From Dehalococcoidia bacterium UBA2777 (GTDB lineage: Bacteria > Chloroflexota > Dehalococcoidia > UBA2247 > UBA2777), in contig DEIJ01000141.1 of NCBI GenBank assembly GCA_002352365.1, positions 1,160 to 7,690 on the forward strand: a stretch of 6,531 nucleotides of DNA, given 5' to 3'. Made by a program: the position numbers and the translations under genes. Positions 1 through 6,000 of this stretch are shown one piece after another (the stretch's first letter is position 1; the number at the start of each line of letters is the position of its first letter). The notes beneath the pieces are model-generated. The model saw only the letters and a list, made by a program, of their open reading frames with translations, was not told the origin of the DNA and made no database searches.

Positions 1-51
1 CTATTTTCATGATTCGCTGGTGGGCACCCGCCCATGGAGGTTTGTTCCGCA

Positions 52-126
52 GGGATGTGGGGAAGCGCAGTTCCTAACCAGGTGGTCAGTGCCACGGTGA
101 GGGTGAGGCGCTTCCCCCAGATTCCC
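52..126. repeat. Long imperfect stem-loop (fold-back element)
   Basis: A perfect 10-bp inverted repeat, GGGGAAGCGC at 59-68 and GCGCTTCCCC at 108-117, encloses a second stem (CCTAACC 73-79 with GGTGAGG 96-102, one mismatch). That stem is capped by GTGG 82-85 / CCAC 92-95 with a 6-nt loop. Outside the 10-bp arm, GGGAT 52-56 can pair with 121-126 with one bulged T. Together this gives about 25 pairs, unlikely by chance in a sequence of this length. No T-tract follows on either side, so it is not a typical intrinsic terminator. It could be a structured RNA, a REP/MITE-like repeat, or the end of a mobile element. The identity is not known to me. Confidence 0.55.
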
Positions 127-178
127 CCTCATAAATATCCTACATCCTTTCATGAGTTTACTCTATAGGTGAGGGTGA
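96..178. repeat. Pair of 11-bp direct repeats GGTGAGGGTGA
   Basis: GGTGAGGGTGA occurs at 96-106 and again at 168-178, 72 bp apart, each followed within a few bases by a TTCCCCC tract (112-118 and 181-187). The first copy lies inside the stem-loop at 52-126; the second lies just before the inverted repeat at 186-220. The matching context suggests two decayed copies of one dispersed repeat unit, but the homology is too short to be certain. Confidence 0.4.
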
Positions 179-185
179 ATTTCCC

Positions 186-220
186 CCTCCCTCTAAGTCC
201 CTCCCACCAGGAGAGGGAGG
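186..220. repeat. 9-bp inverted repeat with 17-nt loop
   Basis: CCTCCCTCT at 186-194 is the exact reverse complement of AGAGGGAGG at 212-220. It sits immediately upstream of the proposed promoter of the CoA-transferase gene (-35 at 222-227). On either strand there is no following T-run, so a terminator is not supported. It may be part of a dispersed intergenic repeat, or a target for a regulator of the downstream gene; the sequence does not decide. Confidence 0.45.
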
Positions 221-221
221 A

Positions 222-250
222 TTGTGAGGATTTATGCGGTTAACTATAAA
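222..250 (+). promoter_or_regulatory. Candidate sigma-70-type promoter of the CaiB-family gene
   Basis: TTGTGA (222-227) and TATAAA (245-250) are separated by exactly 17 bp, giving 4/6 and 5/6 matches to the TTGACA/TATAAT consensus. Transcription would start near 257, leaving an untranslated leader of about 39 nt before the ATG at 296. The surrounding 241-257 stretch is A/T-rich, unlike the G/C-run-rich DNA to its left, which fits a melting region. This is a pattern call only. Confidence 0.45.
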
Positions 251-295
251 TTTAAACATGGCTTACTAGAATGGAGCTGAGATAGAGAAGAGATT

Positions 296-1480
296 ATGGA
301 AGGGAAAGCTGCCCTGGCCAATTTAAGGATAGTGGATTTCACCTGGGTACTGGCTGGCCCTTATGCCGCTCGAATTCTGGCTGACTATGGGGCCGAGGTG
401 ATAAAGATTCAGCCAGTTGCTAAGTGGGGTGACGGTAATATCAGCGGCTACTTTAATACTTGGAATCGCAATAAGCTAAGCCTCAGCCTAAACCTGGGTA
501 AGCCTCAAGGAGTCAAGATCATAAAGAGGCTGATTCAGATAAGCGATGTGGTCATAGAGAACTTCAGCCCTAGAGTAATGTGGAATTGGGGACTGGATTA
601 TGCCAGCCTGGCGGAGATAAAGCCTGAGTTGATTATGCTGAGTATGTCTGGGCTGGGGCAGAGCGGGATATGGAAGGATCGCATTGCCTTTGGAGCTACT
701 ATTCACGCCTTCTCTGGCCTTACCGCAACCACCACTTTCCCCGGACAACCCCCCATGGGGTTAGGATATTCCTATGCTGACCATGTTGCTGGGCTTATGG
801 CTGCTCTGGCTATCCTTGAAGCTGTGGAATATCGCCACCGCAGCGGACAAGGGCAATACATAGACCTCTCCGAGTTGGAGGCGGCGGCTAGCCTATTAGG
901 AGTGGCTATTTTAGACTATACCGTTAATCACCGGATTACTTCCCCGGTAGGCAATCACCCCTCTTACCTTGCTGCTGCCCCCCATGGCGTCTATCGGTGC
1001 AAGGGTGAGGATAGGTGGTGTGCTCTGGCTGTGTTCGATGATACCCAATGGGAAGCATTTTGTGATGTGCTGGGCAACCCTTCGTGGACAAATGAGGAAA
1101 GGTTTGCCACTTTATCGAGCCGACTAGATAATCTTGAGGAGCTAGATCGGCTAGTGGAGGGATGGACCTTGGAGCATATCCCTGAGGAGGTAATGGCTTT
1201 GCTTCAACAGGCGGGGGTAGCTTGTGGGGTGGTGCAAGATGCCGGTGACCTATCAAGGGACCCTCAGCTTAAGTCAAGAGGCTTCTTTGTACAAGCGGAC
1301 CACCCTATACTAGGTAAAACCTCTTTTGATGGCAGCCCGATTAAGCTCTCAGCTACTCCAGCTCAATTCCGGCGGGCTGCTCCTCTACTCGGTCAAGATA
1401 ATGAATATGTGTTGGCAGAGCTACTGGGAATGAGTGAACAGGAGATTGCCAAATATACCGAGGAGGAGGTGTTCGGCTAA
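296..1480 (+). CDS. CaiB/BaiF family (class III) CoA-transferase
   Basis: Cytoplasmic enzyme that moves coenzyme A between carboxylic acids through an aspartyl-CoA anhydride; the substrates cannot be read from the sequence. At 394 aa it has the usual family length. The N-terminal CoA-binding fold shows DFTWVLAGPYAARILADYGAEVIK (residues 14-37; split motif positions 14-27 and 28-37), followed by WNRNK 56-60 and VVIENFSP 85-92, all family hallmarks. The catalytic Asp is D162 (YADHVAGLMAA), aligning with Asp169 of formyl-CoA transferase, and RSGQGQYIDLS (182-192) follows as expected. The C-terminus ends in the typical LLGQDNEYVLAELLG-like segment (383-397 region of the family; here near 365-377). 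The start is fixed by an in-frame TGA at 278-280, with no other ATG between. The ribosome site is weak (purine-rich 284-292). The gene runs alone, convergent with ilvN, its stop 5 bp from the ilvN stop. It could be an acyl-CoA racemase-type homologue, but formyl-CoA transferase-like enzymes are closer. Confidence 0.9.
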   Translation: MEGKAALANLRIVDFTWVLAGPYAARILADYGAEVIKIQPVAKWGDGNISGYFNTWNRNKLSLSLNLGKPQGVKIIKRLIQISDVVIENFSPRVMWNWGLDYASLAEIKPELIMLSMSGLGQSGIWKDRIAFGATIHAFSGLTATTTFPGQPPMGLGYSYADHVAGLMAALAILEAVEYRHRSGQGQYIDLSELEAAASLLGVAILDYTVNHRITSPVGNHPSYLAAAPHGVYRCKGEDRWCALAVFDDTQWEAFCDVLGNPSWTNEERFATLSSRLDNLEELDRLVEGWTLEHIPEEVMALLQQAGVACGVVQDAGDLSRDPQLKSRGFFVQADHPILGKTSFDGSPIKLSATPAQFRRAAPLLGQDNEYVLAELLGMSEQEIAKYTEEEVFG

Positions 1481-1485
1481 ACCGT

Positions 1486-1971
1486 TTACATGCCCCGAGT
1501 CATGGCCAGGCGGCCGGTGCGGGCTATCTCCTTAATACCAAAACCACGCAGCAGGTTAAATAGGGACTCGATTTTTTCTTCGTCTCCGGTAACCTCTACA
1601 ATGAGAGAATCAGGGGAAACATCGACGATATTAGCTCTAAAGATATCCACAATCTGAATAATTTCACTGCGGGTTTGGGAGGTAGCTTTTATCTTAACCA
1701 AGGCTAACTCACGATCAACTGTATTCTCTTGAGTAATATCAGATACTCTGATTACCTCGGTGACCTTATCTAACTGCTTTCTCAGTTGCTCCACCGTAGC
1801 CGAAGTGCCATCTACTACAATGGTCATCCGGGAGATTCCCCCTTGTTCGGCATGACCTACAGCGAGGCTTTCAATATTGAAGCTACGGCGGCGGAAAAGG
1901 CTGGCTACACGGTTAAGCACCCCAGGCTTGTCAGCCACCAAGGCAATTATTGTGTGTTTCGTAGAGAACAT
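1486..1971 (-). CDS. ilvN: Acetolactate synthase small (regulatory) subunit
   Basis: Regulatory subunit of acetohydroxyacid synthase; it activates the IlvB catalytic subunit and mediates feedback inhibition by valine in the cytoplasm. At 161 aa it has the standard length. The N-terminal ACT domain (about 5-78) carries DKPGVLNRVASLF (14-26) and FNIESLAVG (31-39); a C-terminal small-subunit domain (about 83-157) starts at RELALVKIKA. By alignment with E. coli IlvH, the valine-contact positions N11, G14 and N29 correspond to D14, G17 and N32 here, so G and N are kept and N11 is Asp, a common variant. The usual RRG before the NIES motif is RRS (S30). The ATG at 1969-1971 follows a strong AAGGAG (complement of 1980-1985) with 8-nt spacing. 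It is the last gene of ilvD-ilvB-ilvN, unusually separated from ilvB by 155 nt. The gene ends 5 bp from the stop of the convergent CoA-transferase, with no terminator hairpin in the gap. Confidence 0.96.
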   Translation of the reverse strand: MFSTKHTIIALVADKPGVLNRVASLFRRRSFNIESLAVGHAEQGGISRMTIVVDGTSATVEQLRKQLDKVTEVIRVSDITQENTVDRELALVKIKATSQTRSEIIQIVDIFRANIVDVSPDSLIVEVTGDEEKIESLFNLLRGFGIKEIARTGRLAMTRGM

Positions 1972-2126
1972 TGAACCTGCTCCTTCCCCTTCTAAGGAAG
2001 GGTGATTATCTCAGATAGTTGCCTCTGAAAAACTCTGTTTTTCGGGGGGCAGATTTCCTTCCAGCTTTCGGGGCCCCGCCGAATCAGAAATTCGGCTGGG
2101 TATAAAAGAGCGAATTCTCATGGGTA
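1972..2126 (-). other. Folded ilvB-ilvN intercistronic spacer
   Basis: The 155-nt gap between ilvB and ilvN contains several inverted repeats. GCCGAAT 2078-2084 pairs with ATTCGGC 2090-2096 (7 bp, 5-nt loop). CGGGGCCCCG at 2069-2078 is a perfect palindrome. GAAAAAC 2027-2033 pairs with GTTTTTC 2037-2043 (7 bp, 3-nt loop). CCAGC 2061-2065 can pair with GCTGG 2095-2099 as an outer stem. In the message, the TTCGG-C-GGGG segment can alternatively pair with either of two downstream CCCCGAA/CCCCCCGAA tracts, so the folds are mutually exclusive. No stem is followed by a clean U-run, so no intrinsic terminator is called. Possible roles are mRNA processing, stability, or setting the IlvB:IlvN ratio; a decayed repeat insertion is equally possible. 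Confidence 0.45.
1980..2001 (-). promoter_or_regulatory. ilvN ribosome binding site inside a small hairpin
   Basis: In the message, CCTTCC (complement of 1996-2001) can pair perfectly with GGAAGG (complement of 1982-1987), closing an 8-nt loop. Most of the AAGGAG Shine-Dalgarno sequence (1980-1985) lies in the 3' arm. Such a stem could reduce ilvN initiation unless it is opened by an upstream ribosome or an alternative fold. Six base pairs is modest, so regulation is inference. Confidence 0.4.
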
Positions 2127-3851
2127 CTAGATATTGCTCACCCCAAGGTGGAACGAATCAGTAGGAGCTACCATCTCCTTCCTGGGCTCCTCAATAAACT
2201 TGCCTAAAGCTGCCCCAGGGGGCACCATGGGATAAACGTTTGCTTCAGGCTCGACCACAAAATCGATCAAGAAAGGGCCTTCGTGCTCCATTGCCTGTTC
2301 AATCGCGGGAACCACCTCACTCTTATCCTTCACCCTCAGTCCGGGGAGGCCATAGGCTTCAGCGATTTTCACAAAGTCTGGGCCGGATAAAAATGTGGCC
2401 ACATAGCGACTTTGGTAGAAAAACTCCTGCCACTGCCTTACCATCCCTAAGAAGCTATTATTGATAATAGCTATTTTGACCGCCGCCCTCTCTTGAACTG
2501 CGGTGGCCAATTCCTGAATAGTCATCTGGAAGCCACCATCACCGTCAACACACCAGGTGATCCCCTCTGGACAGCCAATTTTGGCTCCTATTGCCGCTGG
2601 TAACCCAAAGCCCATGGTGCCTAAACCCCCAGAGGAGATGAGGCTGTCAGGTTTGTTGTACCGGAAGTACTGCGCTGCCCACATCTGGTTCTGGCCCACC
2701 CCGGTGACAATGGTAGCATTACCCCCGGTTACCTGGTAGATTTTGGCGATGACATATTGGGGAGGAAGTCCTTCGCCTTCTTTAACTCTCGTTGTGGAGT
2801 GCTCTCGATGCCACTCATTCAACTGGCGGATCCAGTCAACATGGCTCTGAGAGACAATCAGCTTGTTCAATGCTCGGAGCACATTTGTGGCATCACCAAC
2901 AATGGGGATATCTACCCTCACATTCTTTCCGATCTCAGCAGGATCGATATCAATATGAATAATGCGAGCTTTAGGGGCGAAGCCATCTACCCTGGCGGTA
3001 GCCCGGTCATCGAATCTCATCCCGATACTAATAATAACATCGGCTGAATCTACCGCCATATTAGCGCAAGCTGTGCCATGCATTCCCAACATGCCCAAGC
3101 TGAGCACGTGAGACTCAGGAAAGGAGCCAATGCCCAATAGAGTAGTGACCACTGGTATTTGGGCCTTTTCCGCCAATTCCTTAAGCTCAGCATATGCCGT
3201 GGAGATAGTTACCCCCCTTCCGGCAATGATAACAGGTTGACTTGCTTTGTTGATAAGCTGAGCTGCCTTCTTAATCTGAGCAGGATGCCCGTGCAGCGTT
3301 GGCTTATAACCTGGCAGATTTACTTTATCAGGATAATGAAATTCCGCCTGCTCAATAAATACATCCCGTGGTATGTCAATAAGCACCGGCCCCGGCCTCC
3401 CGGTTCGGGCGAGATAGAAAGCCTCTTTGATCAGGGTAGCCAGTTCTTCAGCCGAACTTGCCAGATAATTATGCTTGGTGATTGGATGGGTGATGCCGGT
3501 AATATCTATCTCCTGGAAGGCATCTTTGCCGATAAAAGCTCTAGCTACCTGACCGGTTATGGCCACCATAGGGGAAGAGTCAAGGTAGGCGGTGGCAATC
3601 CCGGTTACCAGATTAGCTGCACCAGGGCCAGAGGTGGCAAAACATACTCCTACCTTCCCTGTGGCCCGGGCATACCCGTCGGCGGCGTGGGCTGCCCCTT
3701 GCTCATGACGCACCAGTACGTGGCGTAGTTGAGGATATTGGGGTAAGCTATCATATAGAGGGATGACAGCCCCGCCAGGGAAGCCAAAGATAATCTGTAC
3801 CCCTTCTCTTACCAGGCTTTCACATACAATTTGGGCGCCACTCAACTTCAT
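2127..3851 (-). CDS. ilvB: Acetolactate synthase large (catalytic) subunit
   Basis: Thiamine-diphosphate, FAD and Mg-dependent enzyme that condenses two pyruvates to 2-acetolactate, or pyruvate with 2-oxobutyrate to acetohydroxybutyrate: the first common step of valine, leucine and isoleucine synthesis. At 574 aa it is full length. It has an N-terminal ThDP pyrimidine domain (about 2-168) with catalytic Glu E50 in VRHEQGAAHAADGYAR, the KDAFQEIDITG segment (109-119), and a central FAD-type domain with RFDDR (279-283). The C-terminal ThDP/Mg domain has GDG at 437-439 and the NN pair at 464-465. W474 in MVRQWQ matches the conserved active-site-channel Trp. Residue 103 is Ala (ITGQVARAFIG), where plant enzymes carry the Pro whose change gives sulfonylurea tolerance. 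The ATG at 3849-3851 is preceded by GGAAGG (complement of 3862-3867). It lies 72 nt downstream of ilvD, in a gap with only a small CCTC/GAGG hairpin, and is probably co-transcribed. Function-competent by motif; partner is IlvN. Confidence 0.97.
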   Translation of the reverse strand: MKLSGAQIVCESLVREGVQIIFGFPGGAVIPLYDSLPQYPQLRHVLVRHEQGAAHAADGYARATGKVGVCFATSGPGAANLVTGIATAYLDSSPMVAITGQVARAFIGKDAFQEIDITGITHPITKHNYLASSAEELATLIKEAFYLARTGRPGPVLIDIPRDVFIEQAEFHYPDKVNLPGYKPTLHGHPAQIKKAAQLINKASQPVIIAGRGVTISTAYAELKELAEKAQIPVVTTLLGIGSFPESHVLSLGMLGMHGTACANMAVDSADVIISIGMRFDDRATARVDGFAPKARIIHIDIDPAEIGKNVRVDIPIVGDATNVLRALNKLIVSQSHVDWIRQLNEWHREHSTTRVKEGEGLPPQYVIAKIYQVTGGNATIVTGVGQNQMWAAQYFRYNKPDSLISSGGLGTMGFGLPAAIGAKIGCPEGITWCVDGDGGFQMTIQELATAVQERAAVKIAIINNSFLGMVRQWQEFFYQSRYVATFLSGPDFVKIAEAYGLPGLRVKDKSEVVPAIEQAMEHEGPFLIDFVVEPEANVYPMVPPGAALGKFIEEPRKEMVAPTDSFHLGVSNI

Positions 3852-3923
3852 TTAGTATTATCCTTCCAAATCTCTGCACAAATCTCCCTCAGTTGAGGCG
3901 AGGCAGAGGGATAGAGGAACTTC

Positions 3924-5588
3924 TCATGGGGTGCCGAAGACTGCACCTGCTGCAGCCTCACCCACTTTTTCAGCATATCGCCTTAAGTAACCGCGGGATA
4001 CCTTAGGCTCGAAGGGGGGGAGTCCCTCCAGCCGCTTATTTATTTCCGTGTCAGCTAGTTCTACGTCTAAGCTGAACCGGGGGATATCTATTTTTATTAT
4101 ATCCCCGTCTTGGAGAGCAGCTATAGGCCCTCCACTTGCTGCCTCGGGGGAGACATGCCCAATGGCAGCACCACGGCTGGCCCCAGAAAAACGCCCATCG
4201 GTGATAAGGGCTACCTTCCCCTCTAAACCCATACCGCTGACAAGCGAGGTGGGGGTTAACATCTCTCTCATTCCCGGCCCTCCCCGCGGCCCCTCATAGC
4301 GGATGACGATGACCTCTCCTGGCTGGATAGTCTGCTCGATAATCGCCTGAGTAGCCTCCTCCTCAGAGTTGAACACCCGTGCCCTCCCCTGATAAGAGAG
4401 CATCTCGGGGGCTACCGCAGCACTTTTTACCACTGCCCCTAAAGGTGCCAAATTGCCAAAGAGAATAGCAATTCCCCCGCTAGCTGAGTAGGGCTCCGAT
4501 AGGGGGCGGATAACCTGCCTGTTTTTAACCCCCGCCTCGGCAATATCCTCTCCCAAGGATTTGCCGGAGACTGTTCTCGCCTCCAGATGTAACAACTCAG
4601 CCAACTCCTTCATTAACGCCCCAATTCCCCCGGCAAGGTCAACATCCTCAACATGCCAGTCCCCTACCGGGCTGATTTTAACCAGATGGGGTGACCTCTT
4701 ACTTATCTCATTGACTTGGGAGAGGGGGAAGTCGATTCCTGCCTCGTGAGCTAAAGCGAGAAGATGCAAAACCGAATTGGTGCTTCCCCCCAGTGCCATG
4801 TCCACCACAAAAGCATTGGAGATAGACTGCTTGGTGATAATATCAGCGGGGCAGATATCTCTCCTAAGTAGCTCCATAACTTTTCTACCTGCCTCCTTAG
4901 CAAGGCGAATACGCCGTGCATCTACTGCGGGGATGGTACCATTGCCCCCCAGGGCCATCCCCAATGCCTCGGTGAGGCAGTTCATAGTGTTGGCAGTAAA
5001 CATCCCGGCGCAGCTACCGCAGCCAGGGCAGGCGATCTGCTCCAGTTCCTCTAGCTCCGCCTGGCTCATCTCGCCTTTTACCACCTTGCCGACTGCCATA
5101 AACACACTACTAAGGTCCACGGGAGATCTATCAGCCCTCAAGTGGCCTGCTAGCATAGGGCCACCGCTGACAAAAATGGCGGGGAGATTCAGCCTCGCTG
5201 CTGCCATAAGCATTCCGGGCACAATCTTGTCACAGTTGGGGATAAACACTAAGGCGTCAAAGGCATGAGCCAAGGCCACCGACTCCACTGAATCGGCAAT
5301 AAGCTCCCGACTGGGCAAGCTATACTTCATACCGGCGTGGTTCATAGCAATGCCGTCACAGATGCCAATAGTGTTGACCTCAAGAGGAGTGCCGCCGGCC
5401 TGATGTACTCCGGCTTTCACCGCTTCAGCAATAGTGCCAAGGTGCAGGTGCCCGGGGATAATCTCGTTAAAGCTATTTATAATGCCGATAAAAGGCTGGT
5501 CTAATTCCTGCTGAGTCAAACCCAATGCCCGTAGTAGTGCGCGGTGAGGGGCACGCTCAATACCACGCTTTGTGCTATCGCTCTTCAT
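3924..5588 (-). CDS. ilvD: Dihydroxy-acid dehydratase
   Basis: Iron-sulfur enzyme converting 2,3-dihydroxy-isovalerate and 2,3-dihydroxy-3-methylvalerate to the 2-oxo acids, the third step of valine/isoleucine synthesis. At 554 aa it is the common bacterial short form (E. coli IlvD is longer). Visible motifs: [13 protein letters not shown] (38-50), [13 protein letters not shown] (75-87), [11 protein letters not shown] (116-126, cluster Cys C119), [18 protein letters not shown] (186-203, with C187, C190, C193), [10 protein letters not shown] (431-440) and [11 protein letters not shown] (463-473). Position 46 is Gly in PGH, where the oxygen-tolerant [2Fe-2S] class has Cys in PCN; this suggests the E. 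coli-like oxygen-sensitive cluster class, an inference only. The start MKSDSTKRG fits the family; AAGGAG (complement of 5593-5598) precedes the ATG with a short 4-nt spacer. It is the first gene of the operon, with its own promoter at 5666-5694. The usual aconitase-like partner genes leuC/leuD and ilvC are not in view. Confidence 0.97.
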   Translation of the reverse strand: MKSDSTKRGIERAPHRALLRALGLTQQELDQPFIGIINSFNEIIPGHLHLGTIAEAVKAGVHQAGGTPLEVNTIGICDGIAMNHAGMKYSLPSRELIADSVESVALAHAFDALVFIPNCDKIVPGMLMAAARLNLPAIFVSGGPMLAGHLRADRSPVDLSSVFMAVGKVVKGEMSQAELEELEQIACPGCGSCAGMFTANTMNCLTEALGMALGGNGTIPAVDARRIRLAKEAGRKVMELLRRDICPADIITKQSISNAFVVDMALGGSTNSVLHLLALAHEAGIDFPLSQVNEISKRSPHLVKISPVGDWHVEDVDLAGGIGALMKELAELLHLEARTVSGKSLGEDIAEAGVKNRQVIRPLSEPYSASGGIAILFGNLAPLGAVVKSAAVAPEMLSYQGRARVFNSEEEATQAIIEQTIQPGEVIVIRYEGPRGGPGMREMLTPTSLVSGMGLEGKVALITDGRFSGASRGAAIGHVSPEAASGGPIAALQDGDIIKIDIPRFSLDVELADTEINKRLEGLPPFEPKVSRGYLRRYAEKVGEAAAGAVFGTP

Positions 5589-5656
5589 AATTCTCCTTGA
5601 CGCAGATTACCAAAAGATTTAGAGATGACGGATAACCTCTTGGCTGTGGCGCAACT

Positions 5657-5669
5657 TGTTGATACAACA
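5657..5669. promoter_or_regulatory. Dyad over the ilvD -10/start region, candidate operator
   Basis: TGTTG-ATA-CAACA is a perfect 5+5 bp inverted repeat with a 3-bp centre. It overlaps the proposed -10 box (5666-5671) and the predicted start point (about 5659-5660), where a bound repressor would block initiation. Short dyads arise by chance fairly often, so only its position makes it notable. No regulator gene is in the window to pair with it. Confidence 0.3.
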
Positions 5670-5694
5670 TAACATAAGCCTTGGTAGCTGTCAA
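5666..5694 (-). promoter_or_regulatory. Extended -10 sigma-70-type promoter of the ilvD-ilvB-ilvN operon
   Basis: On the minus strand a perfect TTGACA (complement of 5689-5694) is followed after exactly 17 bp by TATGTT (complement of 5666-5671, 4/6 to TATAAT). The dinucleotide TG with one base before the -10 (TGT) makes an extended -10. Start would fall near 5659-5660, giving a leader of about 70 nt ahead of the ilvD ATG. That leader shows no T-box core, no terminator hairpin and no start codon for a leader peptide, so attenuation is not supported and control by initiation is more likely. Confidence 0.7.
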
Positions 5695-5699
5695 GGGGG

Positions 5700-5917
5700 A
5701 AAGTGGCAGGATAGTAATGTTATGATACATGGTATACAGTTTATAGGGAGATAGAGGGGGTGGGGGAGGTAGTAATATAACTTGCTCAATAGAAGTGGGT
5801 AACACTCCTGGTAGAATAGATAAGGTAAATAATGCCCTATCTAGGAAGCTACCCACATGAACAAGTATATCATAGAGAGAAGGAGAGAAGAGCGGGATGA
5901 GATTATAGTCCTTTGCA
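5700..5917. other. Intergenic region upstream of the ilvD promoter
   Basis: Nothing here reads as a convincing gene. The plus strand is purine-rich with G-runs at 5746-5748, 5756-5760 and 5762-5766. A 32-codon frame (ATG 5857-5859 to TAA 5953-5955, AGGAAG 8 nt upstream) encodes a charged peptide whose last third is made by the hairpin repeat at 5918-5964; I do not think it is a real gene. A minus-strand frame covering 5575-5856 overlaps the ilvD start and the promoter, has a run of five prolines from the G/C tract, and is judged spurious. Confidence 0.5.
5795..5856. repeat. Nested imperfect inverted repeat
   Basis: GTGGGTA 5795-5801 is the exact reverse complement of TACCCAC 5850-5856. Inside it, TAGATA 5817-5822 matches TATCTA 5838-5843, with a further GG/CC pairing towards the centre. 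The two nested arm pairs share a common axis near 5826-5830, suggesting a single decayed palindromic element of about 62 bp upstream of the ilvD promoter. The parts between the arms pair poorly, so chance cannot be excluded. Confidence 0.35.
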
Positions 5918-5964
5918 AAATCCCCCTAAATCCCCCTTTAGAAAAGGGGGACTAAGGGGGATTT
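5918..5964. repeat. 47-bp hairpin repeat, REP/MITE-like
   Basis: Arms 5918-5939 and 5943-5964 pair over 22 positions with two mismatches (5928/5954 and 5930/5952) and a 3-nt loop. Each arm holds two CCCCC (or GGGGG) runs separated by TAAAT-like A/T bases, beginning AAATCCCCC and ending GGGGGATTT. I recall palindromes of this AAATCCCCC type as dispersed intergenic repeats in many environmental genomes; that is memory, not a search. Although stable as RNA, neither side has a good U-tract (ATTTTG follows on the minus strand), so it is at best a weak terminator. It separates the ilv control region from the transposase remnant. Confidence 0.7.
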
Positions 5965-6000
5965 GACTCTCCCCAACGGCAAGGAGGATTATAAAGAATT

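Larger units (their letters stand above)
1..221. other. Intergenic region without a recognisable gene
   Basis: No start-to-stop reading frame of convincing length or composition lies here. Plus-strand frame 2 is open from the window edge to a TGA at 98-100 (32 codons), and two minus-strand frames are also open at the edge. None of these peptides resembles a family I know, so a gene tail cannot be claimed. The stretch is unusual for its G/C-run-rich fold-back segments, which are listed separately. Short tracts of the form TTCCCCC and GGTGAGGGTGA recur. I infer degenerate dispersed repeats rather than coding sequence. Confidence 0.5.

Noticed and set aside
2027..2043. GAAAAAC/GTTTTTC stem as an intrinsic terminator after ilvB
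   Set aside because: The stem is A/T-rich and is followed by AGAGG rather than a U-run; ilvN downstream has to be transcribed.
3159..3728. 189-codon plus-strand frame antisense to ilvB
   Set aside because: It is a mirror of a strongly conserved enzyme gene; no plausible ribosome site or protein family is seen.
4777..5268. 163-codon plus-strand frame antisense to ilvD
   Set aside because: Ser/Ala/Pro-rich translation typical of an antisense shadow, fully inside ilvD.
5746..5766. G-quadruplex candidate in the G-rich tract upstream of ilvD
   Set aside because: Only three runs of three or more G lie close together; a fourth is about 47 bp away, so a three-layer quadruplex is not well supported.
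5575..5856. 93-codon minus-strand frame ending inside ilvD, with a branched-chain-rich stretch LNLLVICV that resembles an attenuator leader peptide
   Set aside because: Its ATG codons lie at or upstream of the predicted transcription start, the transcribed part has no suitable start codon, there is no terminator/antiterminator pair, and the frame overlaps the ilvD start. The Leu/Val/Ile cluster is probably chance.
5857..5955. 32-codon plus-strand frame MNKYIIERRREERDE... with a possible AGGAAG upstream
   Set aside because: Its last third is encoded by the palindromic repeat, composition is purine-tract driven, and no family is recognised.
5963..5995. Possible promoter TTGACT ... TATAAA ahead of the transposase remnant
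   Set aside because: The spacer would be 21 bp (19 bp to ATTATA), and the -10 would sit downstream of the AAGGAGG ribosome site, so the transcript would not contain it.
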